From: Mytilus galloprovincialis
Taxonomy: Eukaryota; Mollusca; Bivalvia; Mytilida; Mytilidae
Direction: 5' to 3'
Assembly (NCBI RefSeq): GCF_965363235.1
Contig: NC_134849.1
Location: 66,545,122-66,609,121, forward strand
DNA length: 64,000 nt
Part shown: positions 45,851 to 56,559 of the stretch, one piece after another
Numbering within the stretch: position 1 is the first letter of the stretch
How the letters are laid out: each line of letters opens with the position of its first letter
Position numbers and translations under genes: made by a program
The notes under the pieces: generated by a model
Databases searched by the model: none
Told to the model about the DNA's origin: nothing
What the model saw: only the letters and a program-made list of their open reading frames with translations

Positions 45851-47908
45851 TGTCATGTGGCGCGGAAAGTATCTGCAATATGTGACATATAAATACCATG
45901 TAAAAACTTAAAAACTATTGGTTTAAAGAAGACGAGTTGTGAATAATTTTAGTTTATAAACCCCATTAAAAGGAGGATCAGTATAACAGTACATATACAT
46001 TATGGCACTGAATAATATCCAAAACGGACGAAGAAACGACGAAGTACGACAACATGCTACAGGAGTCGGCAATTTTCTGGCACCTGAATATTTTTAGAAA
46101 TGGTTAAAATGTATTAACCTTTTGCTATTTATTGGAAATATGATCACTATTGTGACTCAAATATGCGCTGTATTAGTTAATATAATGAGCACTTATCAGA
46201 AAGTAGCATAATTTATTCATGCAAAAATACTTAAATCTTCACAAATTTTGCATTTTGAAATGGGTTTGTCCTATAATGGTTTACTTTTATAAATTGTGAC
46301 TTGGATGGAGAGTTGTCTCATTAGCACTCATACCACATCCTCCATTTAATCTGATGACATTTCCCTTGAATATTATACTTTTATATCAGACAAACCTCTA
46401 CTATTATTATTTTTGAATAACGTTCGATACCGTTAGATCAAAGATGACTTTCGCGGTTGTCGAATACAAATTGTAGCAATGACTAAATAAGAAAAAAAAA
46501 CAGTACGAAAAACATCGGTGATCTCAGATGCCCCGGAAGGGTAAGCAAATCCTGCCCTCTCGTCGTGTTGCTCATGTAAGTACAACCCTGTAATAAGTCA
46601 ATTTTGGTAGGTGACATTCGGGAAGAGAGGACGAGATTGTAGTTACGACATTAGGAAAATATCCACGGTAAGTTGTTTTTCTGTGTCACCACTGTAGCTT
46701 CTAATATTCCACTTATTTCTTACGTTCACGGAGCCGCTCCGTACTGAACGTTGGTTTAAAAAAAAGAACTTATACTCACTGATCTTTTGCAACAAGGTTT
46801 GGGGTCGGTGGGGTGGGGGTCATACGACAGAGGTAATATTATTTTTTTTTTATCATCGAATAGTTTTCAAATTCTGTAATAAGCACGTAGCAATAGGGTG
46901 TAAGAGCACGGACTGGAAATTAAAAGAATAAAATCGGTGCAAAGCTAATATATTATCTTTTTCTTGAAAACGGCAAGATCACAAGAAATAGTCACGAAGT
47001 TCAGTGAATGGCGTGAACCCATACTTTGGACATCATTATAAAACAGTCCGTAATTCAAACTTACTACGTTCGGTATTAACGAAATAAAATCTGCACGAAT
47101 AAGACCTATTTCACTTTCATGTATTTTTTTTTAATAATGCAAATGTGAAATGCAAATAGCGATACTAAAATATGTAAACAATTCACAATTTGACTTAAAC
47201 TGTACAGCCAAAGAATATTCATGAAAATATAAAGTTCTAGTGCAAATTCAACTGCATAACAAAAACACCAACAAACCACGAGTAATTCATTCCCCTACGT
47301 TTGAACAATATGTATTTAGAGAATAATCATTTAACTATAAAGGTCACTTGACACAAATATCACGGATTCAGAAACCAGTCATGGAAATACTGACATGATC
47401 ACAAACTAATACATTGTTGACGTTTTTACCAGTGCAACCAGCTCTCTATTTCGATTTCCGCCTCGACAAATCGGTAATAAAGACTATGAACTAAATAATT
47501 TGTTAAGAAAAACAATGCTTCTTTATAAATTTTCTTTGAGTGAGATGATTGTTTGAAAAGGTAAGCTCAATTCGCCTTTTCAGAATTAAAAGGGATATGG
47601 GTAATCTCATTATTCGTACACCGAAATGAAAATAACATAACGCCATTGGATTGATTGTTATTTTTTATAGAAAATTGTAAACCAATCACAACGTTTTGGT
47701 GTACGCTATTAAATATATTACCCAGAATGCATTAGATTCTGAAACGGCAAATTGAACTTGAGACTCCTCAATGGTACTATCTTCTCTTTTTGTCTTATGA
47801 GAGTCAAGTCGTCATGTATAGGAGTAAAACTGGTTCTATGAACCCTCAACAACAAACACTGCTTTTAAAATAAGGGATCAAACTATCTGTTCAGTTTTGT
47901 TTCAGATA

Positions 47909-49578
47909 ATGCACAACTGTGAGCCATGTAAAGCACTTACCAAGAACAGCACACTGATACATTATTGTGTCAATTGTGCAGAAGCGTTATGCCTCAACTG
48001 CACAGAACACCATCGCGTTCAGAAAATTTCCCGCACTCACGAAGTCCTAGACATTGGCATGCGACCTAAACATATGAATATATCAGACAAACGCTGCTCA
48101 AAACATGGAAACTTGCCATTTGAGTACTTTTGTATCGACCATGATAGTCTTTTCTGCAAAGAATGTCAAGTAGAATCACACCGCTCTTGTCAGAAAATTA
48201 TGTCAGTTGACATAGCGTCTAAAGGCATTAAAAGTTCTCAGTCATTTATAGATGCAATGGAACTAATAGAACATATTTCAATGGCAATACCCTTAATTTG
48301 AATCGACAGACATATCTTGATTGAAAGCATTGAAACGGAAGCAAGTGTGGTTAAAGATTAAATTATGAAACTGAAAGAAGAATTAGTCTCATTGAATCTC
48401 TAGAAAAATCACTGATCGAAGACCTGAAACAAAAGAAAGAAAAAATAGTAACAAATGCAAAGGAGATTCACAAAGAAATTCAAGATATTGAAAGAATGAC
48501 GAATGAAAAAAAGTAAGTGTTTGATATAGTGGAGAAACATTGATCTGAAAAACAAGCTTTCTTTGCTGTTCATTCTTGCCAAACTGTTCTGATGGGTCTG
48601 GACAACAGAAGTTAATTTAGTACAATAACAGAGAGGAAAACTAGATCTTCTATTAAATTGAATTCAAGTTTATTTAACACAACTAAAATGTATATTGAAA
48701 CCATCGAAACTATTGAATTACCAACTGCATGTAAATGTGTCCAAAGTTATAAGCGCCGGTCTCAAATTCCAATTGTGCATCATATTTCATATACATTCGT
48801 AAAGAAGCAAGATAAACCAACAAGAGGCACTATGGTAAACGGAATATCTGTAAATGATACTAATGAGTAATAATCACTTGGATTGATATATCTAAAAAAA
48901 ATGAAAGTTGGAATAATGGTGGTTGACAAGAATGGAAAATTAAAAAATGAAATAAATACACTATATCAACCATGTCAAATAGCTACAATTCCGATGAGTG
49001 AAAATAAAGGAGTGCTAACATTTGAGTCAAGAGATAGTATTCAGTTCATTGATTTTCAAAATAAGACACGTGTCTGTAAACGGACGTCAGTTTGGAGGAG
49101 TTGCTGCTTCAAATGAATACGTATTTATTGGAAAGAAAGGAAACATAGCAGTACTTGATCGTCAGGGAAAAGTCATTCGTTCTGTCAAAACAATAAGCAG
49201 TTCAGTTAAAAAGTATATAACATTACGAGTTTGACTGTCCCTTTGGTGTCTTTCGTCCCTCTTTTAGATAGAACTGGTCACATCTATTACAGTGACAACG
49301 AAGCAGTTTGTTGCATGAGAAATGACGGTGAATATCGTTTTATATATAAACCACCAGAAAACAATATATAGTGCATTGAATAGCGATAGATAGCTACGGC
49401 TATGTGTATATCATTGTAGACAATCAATATGTGTGGAGACTGGGACCGGATGGGAAATTTGTCGACATACTAGTGAATGGAGAAGGCTCGGAAGCTCTCA
49501 TGTTTATCTGTTTTAACAAAGAATGCACACAATTGTACATCTCATGTGAAAATAGAGTTTAGTTTACCGCCAGAAATA
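47909..49578 (+). pseudogene. TRIM-E: decayed B-box/NHL-like gene
   Basis: Paralogue of TRIM-C. Acceptor TTTCAG, ATA, ATG, then complete B-box 1 and B-box 2 (open to 48301), because it lacks C's 5-nt deletion. Private lesions: stop at 48299, stop at 48359, a 4-nt deletion in the GAAGAA run near 48380, a stop at about 48514, a 41-bp repeat insert at 49226-49266 and a frame change near 49370. Lesions shared with C: the extra TTAATTTAG context at about 48612 and the stop after NGISVNDTNE (48868). The gene end coincides with the TA-flanked MITE that starts at 49579, exactly where C has its stop codon. Dead copy. Confidence 0.85.
49226..49266 (+). repeat. 41-bp repeat tail inserted in TRIM-E
   Basis: Between ACATTA and GATAGAACTGG, adjacent in TRIM-C, sits CGAGTTTGACTGTCCCTTTG and then TGTCTTTCGTCCCTCTTTTA. 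This matches the 3' end of the repeat at 40035-40075. TTA occurs on both sides, as a 3-bp duplication would give. Confidence 0.8.
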
Positions 49579-50118
49579 TACTAGTCAACAACAGAAACGA
49601 CGCACAAGTTTGAACTAAAAGTTTTAATGAAATATAATAGAAAGGAAAAACTGTCAAATTATCCAATGAAAAACATGCATTTACAAAGCAAATTTAAAAA
49701 AACGATCTGACAAAATTGGAAAGTTTGAAAATACCGAGTTATTTATTAAACACAGGGGACAAATTTATTATGCGGGAAAAGATGACAAAAATCGGCACTT
49801 GATTTTGAAGATGAGAATTAAGTATTCAAATATGTTCAAAGGCAGTCAGAATTTTAAGATGACCATGTTTATTTTCACAAATTGTAAATTCTGATATCGA
49901 TTTTTGAATTTTTGGGTCAAATTACGTTTTTTGAAATAACAAAAATGGAAAATACAAAAAATCGCGTTTTTGCCTTAAATCAATGGGTTTGCTGAGAAAA
50001 TAACACTCTGTAAAAAGTAGACCAATAGGGCAATTATTTATCTCGGTACAGTGTATCCAATTTCATTATATATGGAAAATACCTTGCCTTGTATCGTGTT
50101 TGTTTTTGTTGACAAGTA
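49579..50118. mobile_element. 540-bp TA-flanked MITE at the TRIM-E stop codon
   Basis: Ends TACTAGTCAACAACAG and, inverted, TACTTGTCAACAAAAAC. TA duplicated at 49577-49578 and 50119-50120. The empty site is in unit 1 (CAGAAATAGTACAAAAATT, 35057-35075). No transposase ORF. TA target and TACT.. ends fit a Tc1/mariner-type non-autonomous element. Confidence 0.85.
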
Positions 50119-50214
50119 TAGTACAAAAATTCGGTCGTAACTACAATCCCGTACCCTTTCCTGATTGTGACCTACCGAATTTGACTTATTACGGGGATTG
50201 CAATTACATGAGAA

Positions 50215-50400
50215 ACATGACGGATGACACATGGGAAGCAGTATCTGCTACTTCCGGTGCACACGAGATCACTGCCGGTTTTCTGTGGCCTCGTGTTGCT
50301 CAGTCTTTAGTTTTCTATGTCGTGTTTTGTTTACTGTTTAATGTCTTTTTGTCTTCGTTTTATTACCATGGTATTGTCTTTTCTAACATACTTATTAATA
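50215..50400 (+). repeat. Dispersed repeat fragment (39795-type), unit 2
   Basis: Paralogue of 35160-35340: CACGAGATCACTGCCGG, GTTGCTCAGTCTTTAGTTTT. The ORF over it is spurious. Confidence 0.55.
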
Positions 50401-50484
50401 ATTCAATAATGTTCTGATCCTTATTTAGAAGTGATCTGATCTCAAAACAGAATGAAAATCATTTTTTGATTTTGACAACCTATG

Positions 50485-51255
50485 AAGACATATATGTTTT
50501 TGTCCCGGCTGATAAAGCTGCTAATAATATCATTATTGGTTTACGTAAATTTTACATTCAGGTTCTGCAAAAGGAAATCACGAATTCACCAACATTCCAA
50601 CTGACTCCATTTTCAGAAAACGACATCTTTAACACACATACACTTTTAGCTACTTTTTTTACAAGCAAAACCAAATACAATGAAAGTTCAAACTTTGTAC
50701 TGGGTTCCGAGGCTACACAAAACACCTTACAAATTTAGATTTATTTCCTCTTCAAGCCATTGTTCCACTACTAAATTGTATATTCTACTTATTAGTTCAC
50801 TTTGTACAATCAAAAACCTGATAACAAATCGTTCAAATAAGGCCTTTGAAAATAGTGGAAATAATTACTTTTGGAGTGTCAAACACTCGTTGGAAGTATG
50901 CATGTATTGGTGTTTTTGAATCTCTTCAAAGTTTTTTTTATATCGCTTTGCCTCATATTCTTATTAAAAAAAAAATCACACATATATTGGCTCTCAATAA
51001 TGACGACTCCCTCGATCTTGATAGCTTTATCATTAACGGGAAGCTTGATACAAAAATTTATGATAAAAGAGATGACTTTTTATTTCCTATCTTTAATTAT
51101 TCATTTTTAGATGGTGACGTTCTTGTTATGATACGGGTTATGTTCTTCTCATATATTTTATGATGATATAATACTTAACCCCTAACAGCAGGGATTGTGC
51201 TGGTATGTCCGTAACTGCTAGTAGTCCTTTGTTAATTTATGTATTATTGTCATTT
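50485..51255 (+). mobile_element. Broken retroelement: reverse transcriptase piece and 3' tail
   Basis: Encodes fragments of an RT-type protein common in bivalve genomes: VPADKAANNIII, YWVPRLHKTPYKFRFISSSS (the W-PKLHK-P box), FWSVKHSLEV, KIYDKRDD, SFLDGDV. The box order suggests a Penelope-like or related retroelement; I am not certain of the clade. From about 51120 the inverse of the 38385-39010 repeat follows (ACCCCTAACAGCAGGGATTG). The element is truncated and broken in several places. Absent from unit 1. Confidence 0.65.
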
Positions 51256-51299
51256 TGTTTAGTTTCTTTTGTTACCTATGCTACCGAAAGTTGAATTTG

Positions 51300-51600
51300 A
51301 AGTTAAGTATAGATGGGCGAGTGGACTAGAGAGCGTCAATACCATATATAAAGAACCTTGTAGTGTACAGAATTAGAAACATCTTTTACACCCACAACAT
51401 ATCTCTCCTGTATTTGAATCGATGGTATTGCTTTTTCACATACAAACCCCGCTGAACAATAATATGCTTTACGGAATATCGAAAGACAATCACGATCATG
51501 TATACGTAGTTGTCAACAAAAAGGAGTATGTAGGATATTGATCTTTTACCGACATAGTCATGAAAGGAAGAAAATGATGACATTTTCAGGATATTTGTTT
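51300..51600 (+). pseudogene. Decayed NHL-propeller fragment (unit 2)
   Basis: Counterpart of 36135-36425: TCACATACAAACCCCGCTG, ATGTATACGTAGTTGTCAAC, TTTACCGACATAGTCATGA. Broken frames. Shows that the relic existed before the segmental duplication. Confidence 0.6.
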
Positions 51601-52255
51601 TGACACATGTATAGATATACTTTTAGACAAAAGCTAGAACGTGTATCCCATGATCACACAGTGACCTGGTGAAACTTGTTCTAGTTTCGTATACTTTTTT
51701 CCAAATTTAATTGTAATAATAAGGAAAGAAAGACAAAATTCGTAGATGCATGAGTGTTTATTAGTTGTAGGTGACTTTTATCTAGGTGTAAGTAACTTCG
51801 AGAATCCCATGTACTTATTGTCATTTTTGTGATGGGGATAAAATACTCTGCCAAGTTCAGCCTTTGTTTTGTTAGATGTTTTTTCTGCTTTGGTCGTTTT
51901 GGTGAGGTAAGCCATTTTCTAGATTGTTCTTAAGTTTAACTGTTACATAACTGCTCTACAGTATGAATAATAAAAAAAAATACCAACAGAAGGTCTTTGT
52001 GCTATTACTTTGACTAACGTTTATAAACTGGAATTTTGGGATGAATTAGAAAAAAAGTTCTAAATTTAACATACATATATTACTGTTACTTTGCTCGACT
52101 TAATACCTAGATAATTAACAATAGGCCAAGTTTTTCATCTTTAATCATCATATTTATCAGTTTGAACTATTTTATGATTAGTTTTAAAATAGTTAAGTAT
52201 GAATGCTGTAATATAAAATTTCAATCTTGGTATCTATAATGAGTTTATTTACAAC
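51601..52255. other. AT-rich flank, unit 2
   Basis: Aligns in blocks with 36430-37140. No gene. Confidence 0.4.
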
Positions 52256-52590
52256 ATGGGTCGATGCCACCGCTGGTGAATTTCTTTATTCCCTGAGGGT
52301 ATTGCCAGCCCATTAGTTCTATGTTTACATGAATTATCATTGCTATGGTCATAATTATAAATCAACTGTTAACAAAACTTAGAATTTTTGAAATACTAAG
52401 GCTTTACTTCCTCATGAATAGATTACTTTAGCTGAGTTGGCAAAACTTCAAGTATTTTTAGTCGTCAATGCCATTCAACTTCGTACTTTATTTGACCTTT
52501 TTAACTATTTTTAGTCGAGCGTCACTGATGATTCTTTTGTAGACAAATCGCGCGTCTAGCTCCTGTTATCTTTGATGGTTTATTGTTTAC
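52256..52590 (+). repeat. Bivalve CACCGCTGGTG repeat with a hammerhead-like 3' motif
   Basis: GATGCCACCGCTGGTGAATT, CCCTGAGGGTATTGCCAGCC, TAAATCAACTGTTAACAAAAC, TTCAACTTCGTACTTTATTT and GAGCGTCACTGATGATTC, then GTAGACAAATCGCGCGTCT. I recall this repeat as abundant in mussels. Present only in unit 2, near 52230, where unit 1 runs straight on. Confidence 0.65.
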
Positions 52591-53039
52591 ATGAACAGTC
52601 GTTAAATGTCAGGTCCGTTACCATTGGAACATATTGTTCAAGGATAATATATTCATCAGCAGCAAGATGAATACAATGGTTTCCAATAAAGACAAACTAT
52701 ATCCTATTTAGTCTGACGCATTTAGAAGCAAAAGATTTACACATTGTATACTACACATCATATGTTGATAATTTAAATGTAACGAATTATGATTTGGTTT
52801 ATATCTTATTTTATATATTTCTCAGGAAAGTTATCTGAATTTCAAGCAATACAATATTCGACATGAAGTCAAACACATGTTTAAGTGTAAGATCCGTGTT
52901 TCATTAATACAGCTCCAGATATTTTCTTAAGAAGGTATAACAAAAAATTTCAATTATTTTTATTGCGTGATCACGCAAATACGCAGCTTATCTGATGCTC
53001 TGCGGCAAACCAAGGTTTTTGGAAAGCTACTGTTTGGGT

Positions 53040-53201
53040 TTGAAATATTTGATCAGGTGATCATATTGTTGTTAGATACGCATTAGTCTCGATCATCCAG
53101 CCGCTTTATTTTTCAAAGTAGAGCTATATTTAAATATGTGTCTGAGACTAGATACGCATAAACCTTCCGGGTAGCCATATTTAAAGTAAGAATAAATTGA
53201 G
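53040..53201 (+). promoter_or_regulatory. Putative first exon/promoter block of TRIM-F, with insert
   Basis: TTTGATCAGGTGATCATATT (12-mer at 53051-53062), GTTAGATACGCAT, a 67-bp insert, AAACCTTCCGGGTAGCCATA, AATAAATTGAG and donor GTATGT (53202). Same as TRIM-D apart from the insert. Coding exon 4.6 kb downstream. Confidence 0.5.
53084..53150. mobile_element. 67-bp element with 9-bp target duplication
   Basis: TAGTCTC ... GAGACTA ends; GATACGCAT is repeated exactly at 53075-53083 and 53151-53159. Unit 1 has one GATACGTAT at the same place (37774-37782). Nine-bp duplications fit Mutator-like transposases. The interior has no ORF. Confidence 0.85.
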
Positions 53202-53639
53202 GTATGTTTATGTTAGAGTTGGTTGTAAATGATAATAAAACTAGATGAATAGTATTGTAACTGATCATTTTCTATACCAAAATAGCATTTAATTCTACAC
53301 AATCTCAATAACTGTCTTTATGTATTTATACATTTTCACTGAGCAAAATGTGCTTTAATATTTTTTAATCTTTTCAATATGGTTATCGAATTTGAGAAAA
53401 CATATGTTGCCCTTCTGTGTGATAACTACAAATGATAAACACAATCATCGAACTTTCATCTTTTGAGCATAGAAATAAAATAGAAATCTCACAAAATTCA
53501 TTAAACACTTATGCTGAAATCAAATAGATTGTAAACTTATTACTTTGAACGTAATATATTCTGTTGGGCATTAAATGTCCTTTCTCGATTAATCGTATAT
53601 AATTTAAAAGAAAAAGCATGAATCTGAGACTTTTTTAAC

Positions 53640-53925
53640 ATTCTTATATAAGAGGAATGTTTCGTTAGCCAATAAACCAGGTTCAATCCTCCATTTCTTC
53701 CTCGAATGTCCTTTACCAAGTCCGGAATATGGTAGTTGTTATCTTCTGTCCGTTACTATGTATGTGGGCGTTTGCTTATGTTATAGTTAATTAATTCTGT
53801 TGTTTTCCTCTTATAGTTGATATGTTTCCTCGGTTTTAGTGTGTACATCGGAATTGTATTTCTCAATCGAACTATGACTATTGAACAGCGATATGCTACT
53901 GATGTCTTTCTTGTTAATAAAAGTT
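53640..53925 (+). repeat. Dispersed mussel repeat, relative of 40085-40365
   Basis: GCCAATAAACCAGGTTCAAT, CTTTACCAAGTCCGGAATAT, GTTATCTTCTGTCCGTTACT, TTGAACAGCGATATGCTACT. Confidence 0.65.
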
Positions 53926-54436
53926 GCAATCATTTCATGTCAAAACTATACATTACCTCTTATTGTTTAACATTGTTTAATTATGTAAACCGTACCACGT
54001 GTGTCTTGTAAAATAGTTAAATGAGCACTCCTAAGGTAAGCCCACATACAAAATATATCATTTGACAAGGATTAAATTATGGCGAAGCATACTTTATCCA
54101 TAGCTTCAATGAACAATAGTTTTAACAGCAAATCTGTTGTCTTACCTTGTTTGTATTAAATGGCTATGGTTCACAAATTCCTTACGAAAAACGATACATA
54201 ATAACCGACTCATCTGCATGTTCTACAAAGGAATTTCCAACAGACTGACTAATAAACTGTCTGCAGTTAACGTAAAACGTCATAAATACTATGAAACTCG
54301 CGTAGTAGAATTAACCATACGTGGATTAAAAAAAAACTACAACTAATTTCTTAGAAAATTTGATCTTTTTCTGAAATACATTCTTTTGATTTTTTTTCCT
54401 TTATACCACCATCCCCGACGTGAAATTGAAAAATCT
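53926..54436. other. Intergenic DNA with possible retroelement scraps
   Basis: The ORF at 54137-54346 may be part of the same retroelement as 54437-55010, but I cannot align it with confidence. Confidence 0.3.
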
Positions 54437-55010
54437 TTTAAATGGAATAAACCGCAATGTTTTTCAATATGAAAATGGTAGCATACGCTATAAACACTAT
54501 TTTGTAATACCATATGGCATACATTTGGTATTTTGTGAGTACTTGCATGTAATGCACAAAAAGGTAAATCATGCTATACCAAGGAACAAGTGGAGGATTA
54601 TTTTTGGTTTACAGCATACTTGTTGAATCTGATGGGAGATGTTTCAAAAACAATATCGGCAGTCCTATGGGAACGAACTGTGCGTCCCTTCTAGCGACCT
54701 CTTCTTATTTGTATATGAGTCGTTTTTTTCTTCTGACACTTGTCAAAAACAATTTATCAAAGCAGCCTGATCCTGTAATTTCACATTCAGATATACTGAT
54801 GATGTTCTTTCTATCAACAATCCTAACTTTTCTGATTACGTTTTATTACTTTTTCTACCAGAACTAAAAATTAAAGAAAAAACATTCACGGTTTCCACCT
54901 TATGTTTAATTTTTTACCTCGAATTTGACATGAGCAATCATCTCAGTACGGGAATCTATGATAATTGAACCGATTTTAATTTTGAAATTACATATTTCCC
55001 CCACTTAAGT
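54437..55010 (+). mobile_element. Broken retroelement, RT fragment of a second family
   Basis: FQYENGSIRYKHYFV, then an NNIGSPMGTNCASLLA box (typical ..GIPMGTNCAPLLADL.. of this RT class), a region near 54900 whose translation matches an LEFD..LST.IYD block, and TDFNFEITYFP at about 54970. Same broad RT class as 50485-51255. Several breaks; no intact part. Confidence 0.6.
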
Positions 55011-55032
55011 AGTAAAATACCTATTCCACCTA

Positions 55033-56512
55033 TATATGGGTCATTTAAAAAAAATGTCGAATTTTCAGTACACCCATGCTTAAATTTGTATTTCTAATGA
55101 AAATTTAAGTTGTACTGGTTTAAATGAAACCTTGTCAGATTTATGATACAGAACATTGATAATAAACACGATATACATCTATTTTGATAAGATATTGAAT
55201 TAAATCCGATTTTGGGGGTATTTGTGTGCGTACAGTGTCCGAAAAAAACACATTTCAAATGATTTTTCCCGATTTTCTGATCGCCTTGATATCTGCAAAA
55301 GGGACTTTTAAAGATCTTTAATAATTCCTCTAACAAAAAATCGTAGTTTCTTTATCATTATATGTAACATATTATCTACAAACTAAATTCTATCAGCGTA
55401 CGGGAAGTTCATGTCCATCCTGTTACCGCTACTTTAATCAGCCGTTTAATTGTTCTCCCTCTGAATATTGAATCAGTCAATGTTTATTTCAAAAGTGCAA
55501 AGTAACCTTAACATTTTAAACGCCACGTTTCTTGAACGACAGTGTAGAGAAAAGAAATTTTAACATTTAGTGAAAAAAAAATAGAGGGTACTTTTTTTCA
55601 TGCCTATGCTGTTACCAACAGCTTTTATTAATTACACGAACAGTATACTTGTAAAAAAAGCAATAACGTGTTGGAAACCAAATTCACAACAGAAAACCAT
55701 ATGCACTTCACCAAAGGGAGTAGTTATTTCACAACAGCATTCAAAAATGAAGAAATTTGTCTATCCTGTTATTTATATCCTGTTACTATGGCTACAGTAA
55801 CAGGATAGGCAATTGTAGACAGAAACGTCATTAAACTTTTTATCTTAACATACAGTTGCAAAACGAATGAAAAATTTTGTTGTTTGAACTAATCTTATAA
55901 TTTTAACGTCTTATTCTTCCCAATTAAGCATATGCAGGTGCAATACTGATATCGGTAACAGGATAGACAGAAAGGTCACTTAAACAGGATGGACTTTTAT
56001 ATAGGGATATATCATAAACGTACGTTCCTGTTACCAATGAAATAAAGGGAAAAGTAAACTAACTTATGAGAGAAAAAAATGCCGAACAATATGAATTGCT
56101 ATCTTAGACTTGCATTACTGGGGGTAATTTTTACAACCTTTGAAAATCAATTTTTAGAGGCCTTTTTCAGTACAACCTGGAAAATTTGCAAGTAATCTAT
56201 TATTATACAGAATGAATATATATAGAAGTTTATTCTCTGGAAAATTATCTAATAGCCTACGTAAAACAAGCTTAAAATTTTATCTAAACGTTTTCTTAAT
56301 AACCCAAAATTTCTTTTGAAAATGGTAACAGGAGAGACAAAATATTGTACCACGTATATATATTTTCTTATTTGACATTATTAAGATTGCATCTTTTAAT
56401 ATGTTGTTCTTTAAGTACTGTTTGTTTTGATTTGCCTACATAGAGGGTTGTTTGAATAAGTAACTTTTAATAAATTTTTCAATTTCAAAATGTTTTTAAA
56501 ATGACCCATATA
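55033..56512. mobile_element. Candidate TIR element with clustered GTAACAGGATAG motifs
   Basis: TATATGGGTCATTTAAAAAA (55033) is answered by TTTTTAAAATGACCCATATA (56493-56512). Inside, TATCCTGTTAC or its reverse recurs at about 55413, 55605, 55760, 55779, 55795, 55958, 56026 and 56323, with TATCCTGTTACTATGG / CTACAGTAACAGGATA as a palindrome. No coding region. It lies in the TRIM-F upstream intron. Confidence 0.45.
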
Positions 56513-56559
56513 GAGAATACATTTTGCAACTAATACGATATTCATGAGCCAGCAGCTGC

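Noticed and set aside
52515-52565. Working hammerhead ribozyme
   Set aside because: CAAA replaces GAAA in the core and helix I cannot form in this copy.
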